Source: JBALVT01 sp036960305
GTDB lineage: Bacteria > Pseudomonadota > Gammaproteobacteria > Pseudomonadales > Halieaceae
Direction of reading: 5' to 3'
Assembly (NCBI GenBank): GCA_036960305.1
Contig: JBALWA010000004.1
Location: 106,435 to 170,434 of the forward strand
Length of the DNA stretch: 64,000 nucleotides
In this document: in pieces, positions 51,527-60,340 of the stretch
Numbering within the stretch: position 1 is the stretch's first letter
How the letters are laid out: every line of letters begins with the position of its first letter
The notes under the pieces: model-generated
What the model was told of the DNA's origin: nothing
Seen by the model: only the letters and a program-made list of their open reading frames with translations
Databases searched by the model: none
Program-made: the position numbers and the translations under genes

Positions 51527-53767
51527 ATGACCCTAGTCAAAAAGGCAATACCACTGGCCATCAGTGCTGCAATCTGTACGCCTTTAGCAGCTCAGCAGCT
51601 TGAGGAGGTTGTTGTTACTGCGCAAAAGCGGGCTGAGAGCCTGCAGGATGTGCCTGTTGCAGTAAGCGCATTCCAGACTAATCAGTTGGAAAACTTTGGT
51701 ATTGAAGACACAAAGTCGCTGCAAATGGTTACGCCCAGCCTGGTGTTCAATAACCGGGGCCCTGTTGCGCAGCCATTCATTCGTGGTATTGGCACCACCT
51801 TATCGCTATTGGGTCTCGAGCCCAGTGTGGCCACTTATGTTGACGATCAATATTATCCGCGCCCCGTAGGCAGCATCATGGAGCTGCCTGACATTGAGCG
51901 GATTGAAGTGTTGAAAGGGCCGCAGGGAACGCTCTATGGCCGTAATGCCACGGGCGGCGCAATCCGTATTGTGACTAAAGATCCCGGTGATGAATTCTCC
52001 GGAACCGTAAAAGTGTCTGCTGGCAACTACGACTATGTCAAAGTCTCTGCCTATGCAGAGGGCGCGTTGAGTGATAATTTTCGCGCGAACTTGTCGATCC
52101 TTAATTCCCAGCGTGATGGCTTCGCCGAGCAACAGGAGCCGGGCCTTGATGACCTCGATGACCTGAATGTACAGACCTATCGCACCAAGCTCGTATGGGA
52201 CGCCTCGGAGAGCGTTACTGCCAAGTTAGCGCTGGACTATACCAAGCGTAAAGACACGGCCGGCAGCGAGACTATTGATATCACGTCGGGTAAGACCATT
52301 ATCGGGCAGGTTTTCCCATTTTCAATTGGTAATTCCTTTGCCGAAGCTATTGGCGGTGGCGCTCCCGGTGGCGCTGCCTTCGGCAACGTTCAACCCACAG
52401 GAAAGGCGCAGGATGATGTGCGTTCCAGTGTGGATAAGGACAATGAACTAACCATGTTTAATGCCCAATTGCGTTTCGATGTCGATTTGGATGGGATGAT
52501 GTTCTCTTCCATGACCACTTACCAGGACACGGAGTCGGAAACCAACACGGCCGACTTCGATGCTTCTTCATTGTCTCTGTCGGATATATCCGATTTTGAA
52601 GAAAATGAAGCCGTATCTCAGGAATTTCAGCTTTTATCTGATAACGATAGCGACTTGAGCTGGATGGTGGGTACCTTCTACTTCCAATCAGAAGGGGAGT
52701 ACCAGCTCTTATTTGACGGCAGCGATCTCGTGCTTACAGGTTTCCAGACACTCGTGTCACCCCAGAGCAGGTTGGATACCACCGCGTGGGCTGTGTTTGG
52801 ACAGGCAAGTTACAGTATTAATGACGCTTGGGTAGTGACACTCGGGGGACGCTATAGCGACGAGGAAAAGGAGATCAAAGCCGATTCACCTACCGGGGTT
52901 GTTGAAGACGATGAGGAATGGTCCGAGTTCACTCCAAAGGCGGTGCTGGAATATAACTGGGATGTGGGTATGGCTTACCTGAGCTACTCCCGCGGCTTCA
53001 AAAGCGGTGGTTTCTCCTACCCTTATGTTGTTGGCTTCAGTGATAGCTCCGTCGACGCGGAAGTTCTCGATATGTGGGAGCTTGGAATGAAAGCGGACCT
53101 GGTCGATAACACCCTGCGCCTGAATGGTGCTTTGTACTTCTACGACTACTCGGACTTACAGGTCAACCGCAACGCCGGTTTGGTGCCAGGTGTGGGTGTT
53201 GTTATTCCGGTAGAAAACGCAGGTGGCGCGGAAATAATCGGTCTGGAAATGGACCTGACATGGGTTGCCACAGATAGCCTCACGTTGACAGCTGGCTTTA
53301 ATGCCATGGACACGGAATACACCGATTACGATGCGACACCCTCCGTGTATAACACAGAAAATTTCCCCGGTCCGGCGGTTGAAACTGTGGATTACGATGC
53401 CAAGGGTGACGATATGATTCGGGCCCCGGACTTTTCTGCCTACATCTCAGCTAACTACGAGTTCACCATGGCAAGTGGCGCGTACATGCCCTTGAACATT
53501 ACATATTCACACAAGGGTGATTATAACTTCGACCTGATTCCAGGCGATGAGAGCAACAGCATTGATGAATACCAGAGTGATTCCTATGAGTTGCTGAATG
53601 CCAGGTTGGGATTCCACTCTGCCGATGATTCATGGCGTGTGGCCCTGTGGGGTAAAAATCTAACCGATGAAGAGTACTTCGATGAGGTCGTAGCCTTTGC
53701 GACTGCAGTGCGGGCGACAGTCGCCGCACCACGTACCTACGGTATCGATTTCACCTACAACTTTTAA
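51527..53767 (+). CDS. TonB-dependent outer-membrane receptor
   Basis: 746 residues. Signal peptide to about residue 21 (LAISAAICTPLAAQ), QLEEVVVTAQKRAESLQDVP at the TonB-box/plug start, then ERIEVLKGPQGTLYGRNATG and a barrel ending in YGIDFTYNF. TGGAG precedes the ATG. It is followed by a terminator, yet the acyl-CoA ligase-PHA-synthase-like series begins just after in the same direction. It shares the proposed operator boxes with the divergent amidase operon. Confidence 0.93.
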   Translation: MTLVKKAIPLAISAAICTPLAAQQLEEVVVTAQKRAESLQDVPVAVSAFQTNQLENFGIEDTKSLQMVTPSLVFNNRGPVAQPFIRGIGTTLSLLGLEPSVATYVDDQYYPRPVGSIMELPDIERIEVLKGPQGTLYGRNATGGAIRIVTKDPGDEFSGTVKVSAGNYDYVKVSAYAEGALSDNFRANLSILNSQRDGFAEQQEPGLDDLDDLNVQTYRTKLVWDASESVTAKLALDYTKRKDTAGSETIDITSGKTIIGQVFPFSIGNSFAEAIGGGAPGGAAFGNVQPTGKAQDDVRSSVDKDNELTMFNAQLRFDVDLDGMMFSSMTTYQDTESETNTADFDASSLSLSDISDFEENEAVSQEFQLLSDNDSDLSWMVGTFYFQSEGEYQLLFDGSDLVLTGFQTLVSPQSRLDTTAWAVFGQASYSINDAWVVTLGGRYSDEEKEIKADSPTGVVEDDEEWSEFTPKAVLEYNWDVGMAYLSYSRGFKSGGFSYPYVVGFSDSSVDAEVLDMWELGMKADLVDNTLRLNGALYFYDYSDLQVNRNAGLVPGVGVVIPVENAGGAEIIGLEMDLTWVATDSLTLTAGFNAMDTEYTDYDATPSVYNTENFPGPAVETVDYDAKGDDMIRAPDFSAYISANYEFTMASGAYMPLNITYSHKGDYNFDLIPGDESNSIDEYQSDSYELLNARLGFHSADDSWRVALWGKNLTDEEYFDEVVAFATAVRATVAAPRTYGIDFTYNF

Positions 53768-53809
53768 GCTTGTTTGATGGTTCCAGCGTGGCTGGAATCA
53801 TCTCCTCTT

Positions 53810-53836
53810 GGCCGGCTTACTCCGCCGGCCTTTTTT
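53810..53836 (+). terminator. Rho-independent terminator between the TonB receptor and acyl-CoA ligase genes
   Basis: GGCCGGC-TTACTCC-GCCGGCC followed by TTTTTT: a perfect 7-bp GC-rich stem. It falls inside a longer open frame of the ligase, supporting the internal ligase start at 53858. Confidence 0.85.
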
Positions 53837-53857
53837 ACCGCTCACAACGATGAGGAT

Positions 53858-55486
53858 ATGGCCGTGCTGGGATTAATGCAGGATTTTCCATTGATCATTC
53901 CGCGTCTCTTGACCTATGCGGAGCGATTTCATCCTGATACAGAAATAGTATCCAGGCGTCTGGAAGGGGATATTCATCGCTATACTTTCGCAGAGTTGGC
54001 CCGCCGATCACGGCAACTGGCTAACGCTCTGGAGAAGTTGGGTGTTGCTGCCTGCGACGTTGTAGGTACCATCGCCTGGAATGGTTACCGGCACATGGAG
54101 TTGTATTATGCTCTGCCGGGTACGCAGTCTTTGTACCACACGATCAATCCCCGGCTGTCCGCAGACCAGCTCAGTTACGTCATTAACCACGCCGAAGACC
54201 AGTACATCTTTGTGGAGGCCATGTTCGTCCCCCTGCTGGAAAATGTATTGGAGGATATTCCAGGCGTAAAGGGTTTTGTGGTCCTCTGTGAAGAGAGTGA
54301 CATGCCCACGACCACGCTGCCGAATGCAATGTGCTATGAAACTTTGCTGGCTGAGCAGTGCGATGAATATCAGTGGCGGGACTTTGATGAGAATACCGCT
54401 GCCGGTATTTGCTATACGTCCGGTACAACTGGCAATCCCAAGGGTGTCGTGTATTCTCACCGGGCGCTGGTGCTACAGGCTATGAACTCCACTATTGGGC
54501 TGGAAATAACCACACGGGATTCAGTCTTGCCCATCGTGCCCATGTTTCACGTCAACGGTTGGACTATGCCCTATGTGGCAGCCATGCTGGGCAACAAATT
54601 GGTTTTGCCGGGTAAAGACCTTGATGGCGCCAGTGTCTACGAACTTCTGGACAATGAGCAGGTGACGTTCTCGGCTGGCGTGCCAACTGTTTGGCAGATG
54701 TTGTTTGACTACCTTGAGCAATCCGGCAACACACTTCCGCATTTGAAAAAGGCCTGTATCGGCGGTGCCGCGGCCCCCAGGTCAATGTTGGAAACGTTCA
54801 GGGATGTGTATGACGTCGACCCGCAACATGCCTGGGGTATGACGGAAACGACGTCCATAGGTTCGGCGCCGAGCACGACGGCCCGGGTGGCTGCGCGAGG
54901 CGAAGAAAGCATCATGGACGCAAAAATGACCCAGGGAAGAAGCTTATTTGGCGCCGAGCTCAAAGTCGTCAATGACGAGGGCGCGGAGTTACCCATGGAC
55001 GGCAAGTCTGCGGGCAGTTTGCTAGTTCGAGGTTGGGCGGTATCCAGCGCTTATCTGAAAGGGGAGAGTAGTAAGGAGTTTCTGCCGGGCGGCTGGTTTG
55101 ACACCGGCGACGTTGCCGTCATCAATGCAGACGGCTATCTGCAATTGACTGATCGCGCGAAGGATATGATCAAATCCGGTGGTGAGTGGATCAGCTCAAT
55201 TGATCTGGAAAATGCGGCTGCAGGACACCCGGATTTGGCTGCCGCTGCGGTGATTGGTATCTATCATCCTAAATGGGATGAACGACCGCTACTGGCAGTG
55301 GTCATGAAGCCGGGTCGGGAATTGGACAAGCAGAGCGTTCTTCATTTTCTCGAAGGTAAAGTTGCCAAGTGGTGGTTCCCTGACGATATCGTGACCGTGG
55401 TGGATCTACCCATGGGTGCAACCGGGAAAGTGCAGAAGAATGCGCTGCGCGAGCGGTTTCGCAACTACTCTTTCCCGGGAGTATGA
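53858..55486 (+). CDS. Acyl-CoA ligase (AMP-forming), long-chain fatty-acid type
   Basis: 542 residues from the ATG at 53858. A start 84 bases earlier would run through the terminator stem, and the MAVLGLMQDFPLIIPRLL N-terminus is the usual one for this ligase group. The P-loop YTSGTTGNPKG, the WGMTET motif, GWFDTGDVA, and the C-terminal GATGKVQKNALRERF with the catalytic Lys are all present. It makes an acyl-CoA from a carboxylic acid. One base separates its stop from the GTG start of the PHA-synthase-like gene, so the two are coupled. Confidence 0.92.
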   Translation: MAVLGLMQDFPLIIPRLLTYAERFHPDTEIVSRRLEGDIHRYTFAELARRSRQLANALEKLGVAACDVVGTIAWNGYRHMELYYALPGTQSLYHTINPRLSADQLSYVINHAEDQYIFVEAMFVPLLENVLEDIPGVKGFVVLCEESDMPTTTLPNAMCYETLLAEQCDEYQWRDFDENTAAGICYTSGTTGNPKGVVYSHRALVLQAMNSTIGLEITTRDSVLPIVPMFHVNGWTMPYVAAMLGNKLVLPGKDLDGASVYELLDNEQVTFSAGVPTVWQMLFDYLEQSGNTLPHLKKACIGGAAAPRSMLETFRDVYDVDPQHAWGMTETTSIGSAPSTTARVAARGEESIMDAKMTQGRSLFGAELKVVNDEGAELPMDGKSAGSLLVRGWAVSSAYLKGESSKEFLPGGWFDTGDVAVINADGYLQLTDRAKDMIKSGGEWISSIDLENAAAGHPDLAAAAVIGIYHPKWDERPLLAVVMKPGRELDKQSVLHFLEGKVAKWWFPDDIVTVVDLPMGATGKVQKNALRERFRNYSFPGV

Positions 55487-55487
55487 A

Positions 55488-57185
55488 GTGAATCAGCGCC
55501 AGGAACTTGTCAAGCGCTTGGGGGAGGCCTACCCCGAACCGACGGTGGCTTTGAATCCACTAACTGGATTGCAGCTTGAGGACCTGAAACAGATCGCGAG
55601 GGATACCGCGCTGCAGGGCGTGCGCCAGCCCCTGGTTTTGGCGAAGCACCTCAGTAGTCATGCCAAAAAGCTGGTGGATATTATCGGTGAGGAATCCGAA
55701 TACCTCCCATCTGCTGGCGATCCACGGTTTGTGGATGAGACCTGGCAAAAAAACGGTCTATATAATCGATTGATGCAGTCCTACCTGGCAACAAACGAGA
55801 CGCTGGAGGAGTGGGTAGACGATCTCGATCTGGATTCGATTGGACGACTGCGGGCGGCGTTTTTACTGCGTCTTATTGGTGACACAATCTCCCCGACGAA
55901 CACTTTGCTGGGGAATCCTGAAGCATTGCGCGAGGCAAAGGCAACTGGAGGCAAAAGTCTGTTTCGCGGGATGCGAAATCTTATTTCGGATATACGCAAT
56001 AACCACGCTATTCCCTCACAGGTAAAAGGTGACGCGTTTATCGTTGGGGGAAATCTGGCGACTACGCCCGGCGCTGTTGTATTCAGTAACGACGTTCTGG
56101 AATTGATCCAATATACCCCCAGCACCGAGCAGGTTCATCGCCGCCCACTTATCATGGTGCCGGCGATGATCAACAAATTCTATGCGATAGATCTGACACC
56201 TGATCGTAGTCTGGTAAAGTTTTGCGTCGACAAAGGCATACAGATATTTCAGGTCAGTTGGGCCAACCCCTCGGAGGAGAATGCTGACTGGGGTTTGGAG
56301 AAATACGCGCTGTCGGTTATCGAAGCAATGACGGCGGTAAAGTCTATTACTCGCTGTAAGGATCTCAATGTTTTTGCTCTGTGTTCAGGGGCCATGATGG
56401 CATCGGCAATGGCTGCATATCTGGAAGCGCACAGTGACAAGATGATTCACTCTATGACGATCGGTGTGTGCATGCTGGAAATGCAACAGGACGATATGGA
56501 GTTGGGTGCATTCTCTACGCCTGAAATATTTTCGCGTGTTAAGGCGCGCTCAAAACGAGCCGGGATTTTGCGTGGCCACGAACTGGCCTCCTCGATGTTG
56601 TGGTTGCGACCTCAGGACCTGATCTATGGCAATGCGGTTAACAACTATCTGCTGGGCAACAATCCACCCGAATTTGATCTACTTTACTGGAACAACGACT
56701 GGACAAACCTTCCGGCGGCTCTGCATGGGGATGTGATTGATATGTTCTCCACAGGATGCCTATTAAAGCTGGGGGAAATGGAAATTTCAGAAACGGCGCT
56801 GGACCTGGCCGCCGTAGACTGCGACAAATTTATACTGGGTGCGCTCACAGATCATATTACTCCCTGGAAGGCTTGTTATCGCAGTGGGCAAGCCCATGGC
56901 GGTAATAAGGAGTTCCTACTCTCCAATAGCGGCCATATACAAACACTACTGAATTCTCCCGCCAAGAAACGCGCCAGCTATTTCGTAAACAAGGCGCTTC
57001 CGCAAGACGCTGAGGAATGGCTAGCGGGTGCCACCCTGGAGCAGGGCTCATGGTGGGGGCATTGGCTGGCCTGGTTGGAGCCCCGCTCGCTACAAAAGAA
57101 GAACGCGCCAAAGAGCTTGGGAAACAAGACGTTCCCGGCTGGCACGGCGGCTCCGGGCACCTATGTTCACCAGCAGTCTGAATAG
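55488..57185 (+). CDS. PHA-synthase-like (PhaC) protein, GTG start
   Basis: 565 residues from the GTG at 55488, with GGGAG 6 bases upstream. The alpha/beta-hydrolase core of class I/II polyhydroxyalkanoate synthases is clear: PLIMVPAMINKFYAIDLTPD, IFQVSWANPS, the nucleophile box ALCSG at 297-301 (Cys299), Asp in DHITPWKACYRS and His in SNSGHIQ. The box normally reads GYC-x-G; here the first Gly is Ala. The N-terminal ~200 residues follow the PhaC N-domain only loosely. It may polymerise hydroxyacyl-CoA or instead act as an acyltransferase in the pathway begun by the neighbouring ligase. Confidence 0.88.
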   Translation: MNQRQELVKRLGEAYPEPTVALNPLTGLQLEDLKQIARDTALQGVRQPLVLAKHLSSHAKKLVDIIGEESEYLPSAGDPRFVDETWQKNGLYNRLMQSYLATNETLEEWVDDLDLDSIGRLRAAFLLRLIGDTISPTNTLLGNPEALREAKATGGKSLFRGMRNLISDIRNNHAIPSQVKGDAFIVGGNLATTPGAVVFSNDVLELIQYTPSTEQVHRRPLIMVPAMINKFYAIDLTPDRSLVKFCVDKGIQIFQVSWANPSEENADWGLEKYALSVIEAMTAVKSITRCKDLNVFALCSGAMMASAMAAYLEAHSDKMIHSMTIGVCMLEMQQDDMELGAFSTPEIFSRVKARSKRAGILRGHELASSMLWLRPQDLIYGNAVNNYLLGNNPPEFDLLYWNNDWTNLPAALHGDVIDMFSTGCLLKLGEMEISETALDLAAVDCDKFILGALTDHITPWKACYRSGQAHGGNKEFLLSNSGHIQTLLNSPAKKRASYFVNKALPQDAEEWLAGATLEQGSWWGHWLAWLEPRSLQKKNAPKSLGNKTFPAGTAAPGTYVHQQSE

Positions 57186-57200
57186 TCAGAAAGGTTATAG

Positions 57201-58031
57201 ATGAAGAAAAGTAAGAAAAATGGAACGAAGCTGGATTGGATAAACCTGGGGATTCACAGCTTTGAGGGTATGCGGATACGATACGGTGTCAGGCCCGGAA
57301 AGAAGCAGGGTGTGCCGCTGCTGATTTTCAACGGTGTGGGTCAAAGTATTGAGGTTCTGCAGCCATTGATTGAAGCGATGTCCGGCCTGGAAATTATTGC
57401 TTACGATGTGCCCGGTACCGGCTTATCCGATACTCCTGTCTTTCCCATGCGTTATTGCCGGCATGCGGAAGTTGCCGCTTCATTGATTGCGCATTTGGGC
57501 TACGAGAAGGTCGCGGTTATGGGGATTTCATGGGGCGGGCCGCTCGCGCAACAATTTTCCAAGCAATATTCGAAACTGGCGTCGAAGCTCATTCTGGCTG
57601 TTTCGCCACCGGGTAATGTCATGGTGCCGGGTAAACCCAGTGTCTACTGGCGTATGTCACACGTGAAGCGATTTACCGACCGCAACTATATGCGCAGTAT
57701 AGCGGGCCACATCTACGGCGGTAGTATTCGCCAAGACGACTCCCCTATCGATGAACACATGGAGAGACTGCGAGCACCCAATGGCCGTGGCTATCTATAT
57801 CAGGGTTTAACCATGCTGGGCTGGACCAGCCTGGGCTGGCTGCGTCGCTTGAAGTTGCCCACGCTGATTATTCAGGGAGAAGACGATCCCATGGTGCCTA
57901 CGATTAATGCAAAAATTATGGCTAGGTTGATACCGAATTCGCAGCTGGAGTATATCGACTGTGGACATATGCTAATTCTGACCCGGGTACCTGCCCTATC
58001 GAAATTGGTCGGTGAGTTTTTGCGAGCTTAA
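57201..58031 (+). CDS. Alpha/beta hydrolase, mcl-PHA depolymerase (PhaZ)-like
   Basis: 276 residues with AAAGG before the ATG. Nucleophile elbow GISWGG near residues 113-118, an acid in QGEDDPMVP, and His in DCGHMLI. The opening pattern IRYGVRPGKKQGVPLLIFNG and the GTGLSDTP segment resemble intracellular medium-chain PHA depolymerases encoded beside phaC in pseudomonads. It lies 15 bases after the PhaC-like gene, mirroring the phaC-phaZ order. Likely hydrolyses the ester made by the PhaC-like protein, or a related thioester. Confidence 0.85.
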   Translation: MKKSKKNGTKLDWINLGIHSFEGMRIRYGVRPGKKQGVPLLIFNGVGQSIEVLQPLIEAMSGLEIIAYDVPGTGLSDTPVFPMRYCRHAEVAASLIAHLGYEKVAVMGISWGGPLAQQFSKQYSKLASKLILAVSPPGNVMVPGKPSVYWRMSHVKRFTDRNYMRSIAGHIYGGSIRQDDSPIDEHMERLRAPNGRGYLYQGLTMLGWTSLGWLRRLKLPTLIIQGEDDPMVPTINAKIMARLIPNSQLEYIDCGHMLILTRVPALSKLVGEFLRA

Positions 58032-58041
58032 GGGAATAACT

Positions 58042-59073
58042 GTGGCTGACATCAATTCTAAAAACGTTAAACTTGCTGCGTATCTCGAACAGCAGATTCC
58101 CGGTTTCGCTGGACCTTTGTCGCTGGGTAAGTTTCCAGGCGGACAGTCAAACCCGACGTATTTGATCACCGCTGCCAGTGGGCAATACGTACTGCGTAGT
58201 AAGCCCCGCGGAGAACTGCTCGCGTCCGCACACGCAGTGGATAGAGAGTTCAGGGTATTACAGGCATTGGTCGATACGGATGTGCCCGTGGCAAAGGCGT
58301 ATCACCTGTGTGAAGACGATTCGGTTTTTGGCTCGATGTTCTATGTGATGAGCTACGAAGCGGGGAGAACGTTCTGGGATCCCGCCTTGACTGACATTGC
58401 GCGAGATCAGCGCCGTCCGATATTGGAGCAACAGGTTCGGGCTCTGGCTGCCTTGCACAATGTTGATGTAGAAGCTGTGGGTCTATCCGACTACGGTCGA
58501 CCGGGAAATTATTATGAGCGTCAGATATCTCGTTGGACCAAACAGTACCGAGCGGCAGAAACCGAGCCGCTTCCAGCCATGGAAGAGCTAATACAGTGGC
58601 TACCGGAAAACGTTCCCGTCGATGATGGCAACGTGAGTCTTATTCACGGGGATTACCGCCTGGACAACCTGATCTATCACCCTACAGAGCCACGGATTAT
58701 AGCGGTACTGGACTGGGAGCTGTCCACTTTGGGTGACCCTCTGGCTGACATTGCCTATTTTTGTATGTGCCTGCGCCTTCCAAAAATATATAGCCTACAG
58801 GGGCTGGCGGGGAAAAATCTGGAACAACTGGGTTTGCCTAATGAGAAAGAGATCGTGGCTCTTTACTGTGCTCTTCGCGGTATCGAGGGTATCGATAACT
58901 GGCTGTTCTATCTGGCCTTCAGCTATTTCCGCATTGCGTCAATTTGCCAGGGGGTCTATTCCCGCGCCCAGTCCGGTAATGCTTCCGATAGTACTGCGGC
59001 ATCCAGAGCGAATGCAGCGCCACAGTTGGCAGGCATGGCCGTTACACTACTACTCGATGGAAATGAATTATGA
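58042..59073 (+). CDS. Phosphotransferase-family (APH, ACAD10/11-like) kinase
   Basis: 343 residues from the GTG at 58042, with AAGGGA six bases upstream. An aminoglycoside-phosphotransferase fold: nucleotide-binding FPGGQSNPTYLI and YVLRSKPRG near the N-terminus, the catalytic loop IHGDYRLDNLI (about residues 205-215) and the metal-binding VLDWELSTLGDPLADIAYF. Bacterial relatives are often encoded next to acyl-CoA dehydrogenases and are thought to phosphorylate hydroxyacyl-CoA. Here it stands beside a PhaC-like protein and an SDR, consistent with acting on a hydroxyacyl intermediate. It overlaps the next gene by 4 bases. Confidence 0.9.
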   Translation: MADINSKNVKLAAYLEQQIPGFAGPLSLGKFPGGQSNPTYLITAASGQYVLRSKPRGELLASAHAVDREFRVLQALVDTDVPVAKAYHLCEDDSVFGSMFYVMSYEAGRTFWDPALTDIARDQRRPILEQQVRALAALHNVDVEAVGLSDYGRPGNYYERQISRWTKQYRAAETEPLPAMEELIQWLPENVPVDDGNVSLIHGDYRLDNLIYHPTEPRIIAVLDWELSTLGDPLADIAYFCMCLRLPKIYSLQGLAGKNLEQLGLPNEKEIVALYCALRGIEGIDNWLFYLAFSYFRIASICQGVYSRAQSGNASDSTAASRANAAPQLAGMAVTLLLDGNEL

Positions 59074-59843
59074 ACACGGACCTATTTGATCTGACCGGTA
59101 AGGTTGCCCTTGTAACGGGAGCGAGCCGCGGGATTGGCGAAGAGATTGCATTACTGCTCGCACGCTATGGCGCACATGTGATTGTCTCGAGCCGAAAGAT
59201 TGATGGCTGTCAGGTCGTTGCTGACAAGATAGTCGAGGCAGGTGGTAGTGCAGAAGGGTTCGCGTGTCATGTCGGTAGCATGGCGGATATAGAGACAACT
59301 TTTGCACACATTCGCAGCAAACATGAAACACTCGATATTTTGGTAAATAACGCAGCGACCAATCCCTACTACGGACACATTCTCGACACTGATATTCACG
59401 CTTATCAGAAGACTGTTGACGTCAACATCAGGGGTTATTTCTACATGTCGATAGAGGCGGGAAAAATAATGCGCGACAACGGCGGTGGCGCCATTGTTAA
59501 TACGGCGTCGGTTGCGGGACTTCAGCCCAGCCCCGGGCAGGGTATTTATGCGGTGACCAAGGCCGCCGTTATTAACATGACGCGGGCATTTGCCGGAGAG
59601 TGCGGCGAATACAATATACGCGTGAACGCCCTCTTGCCAGGGTTGACCAAAACCAGTTTCGCCGGAGCGCTATTTGAGAGCGATGAGTTTTACCAGGAGG
59701 CAGTGCGCGGCATTCCGCTTAAACGCCATGCTGCTCCCAGTGAAATGGCCGGAGTGGTGTTGATGATGGTATCCAATGCGGGCAGTTACCTCAGTGGCGA
59801 AGCCATTACAGTAGACGGTGGAATGACGGCCACCCGCGTTTAA
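59070..59843 (+). CDS. Short-chain dehydrogenase/reductase
   Basis: 257-residue classical SDR with TGASRGIG, NNAATNPY, Ser in NTASVAGL and the catalytic YAVTK. The closing segment LSGEAITVDGGMTATRV is typical of FabG-like dehydrogenases acting on hydroxyacyl or cyclic alcohol groups. Its ATG overlaps the phosphotransferase stop (ATGA). It probably interconverts a hydroxy- and ketoacyl intermediate in the ligase-PhaC-like-kinase series. Confidence 0.92.
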   Translation: MNTDLFDLTGKVALVTGASRGIGEEIALLLARYGAHVIVSSRKIDGCQVVADKIVEAGGSAEGFACHVGSMADIETTFAHIRSKHETLDILVNNAATNPYYGHILDTDIHAYQKTVDVNIRGYFYMSIEAGKIMRDNGGGAIVNTASVAGLQPSPGQGIYAVTKAAVINMTRAFAGECGEYNIRVNALLPGLTKTSFAGALFESDEFYQEAVRGIPLKRHAAPSEMAGVVLMMVSNAGSYLSGEAITVDGGMTATRV

Positions 59844-59884
59844 CATAACGAACAATGAGAAATGGATTTTAAAGGGAGTTTGAC

Positions 59885-60286
59885 ATGAGTTTAGTGAATA
59901 CATTGCAGGACTATATAAACGCGGCGAAGACAGACTTTCCCGCATCACTCGAAATGTTGTCTGAAGAGGTACAGTGGATCAATTTGTTGCCGGAACATGT
60001 ACCTTTTGGTGGTGAATACCGAGGTAGGGAGGGCGTTGCCGGCTACTTTGGGGAAATGGCCGACACCTTTGTGATCGGAGACTATATCTACGACCAGTTT
60101 GAATATATTGAAACGGAGGACACCGTGGTATTGGTTGGATTTGAAAAAGATGCTCAGGTCCCTGCCACTGGTAAAACCTTCGACCTGCATTTCGTCTGGG
60201 TCGTTAAATTCGATAGTGCCGGAAAAATCTGCTATTTGCGTGAGCACAATGATACCGCTGCGATTGGCGACGCTTTTAAGGCTTGA
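59885..60286 (+). CDS. SnoaL/NTF2-like protein
   Basis: 133 residues with AGGGAG before the ATG. The sequence pattern LVNTLQDYINAAKTDFPASL, a strand GDYIYDQFEYIETEDTVVLV and HFVWVVKFDSAGKI fits the SnoaL-like NTF2 fold (ketosteroid isomerase relatives). It lies 41 bases after the SDR gene and 54 bases before the sulfatase gene. Catalytic residues are not assignable from sequence alone. Third such protein in the window. Confidence 0.83.
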   Translation: MSLVNTLQDYINAAKTDFPASLEMLSEEVQWINLLPEHVPFGGEYRGREGVAGYFGEMADTFVIGDYIYDQFEYIETEDTVVLVGFEKDAQVPATGKTFDLHFVWVVKFDSAGKICYLREHNDTAAIGDAFKA

Positions 60287-60340
60287 CCTCTTTTGGGCGC
60301 ATACGCCCTGTTTCACTACAGAGAACTTCGGGAGAACCCT

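Noticed and set aside
53774..53857. Longer N-terminus for the acyl-CoA ligase
   Set aside because: The added 28 codons run through a perfect intrinsic terminator and do not match the ligase family's N-terminus.
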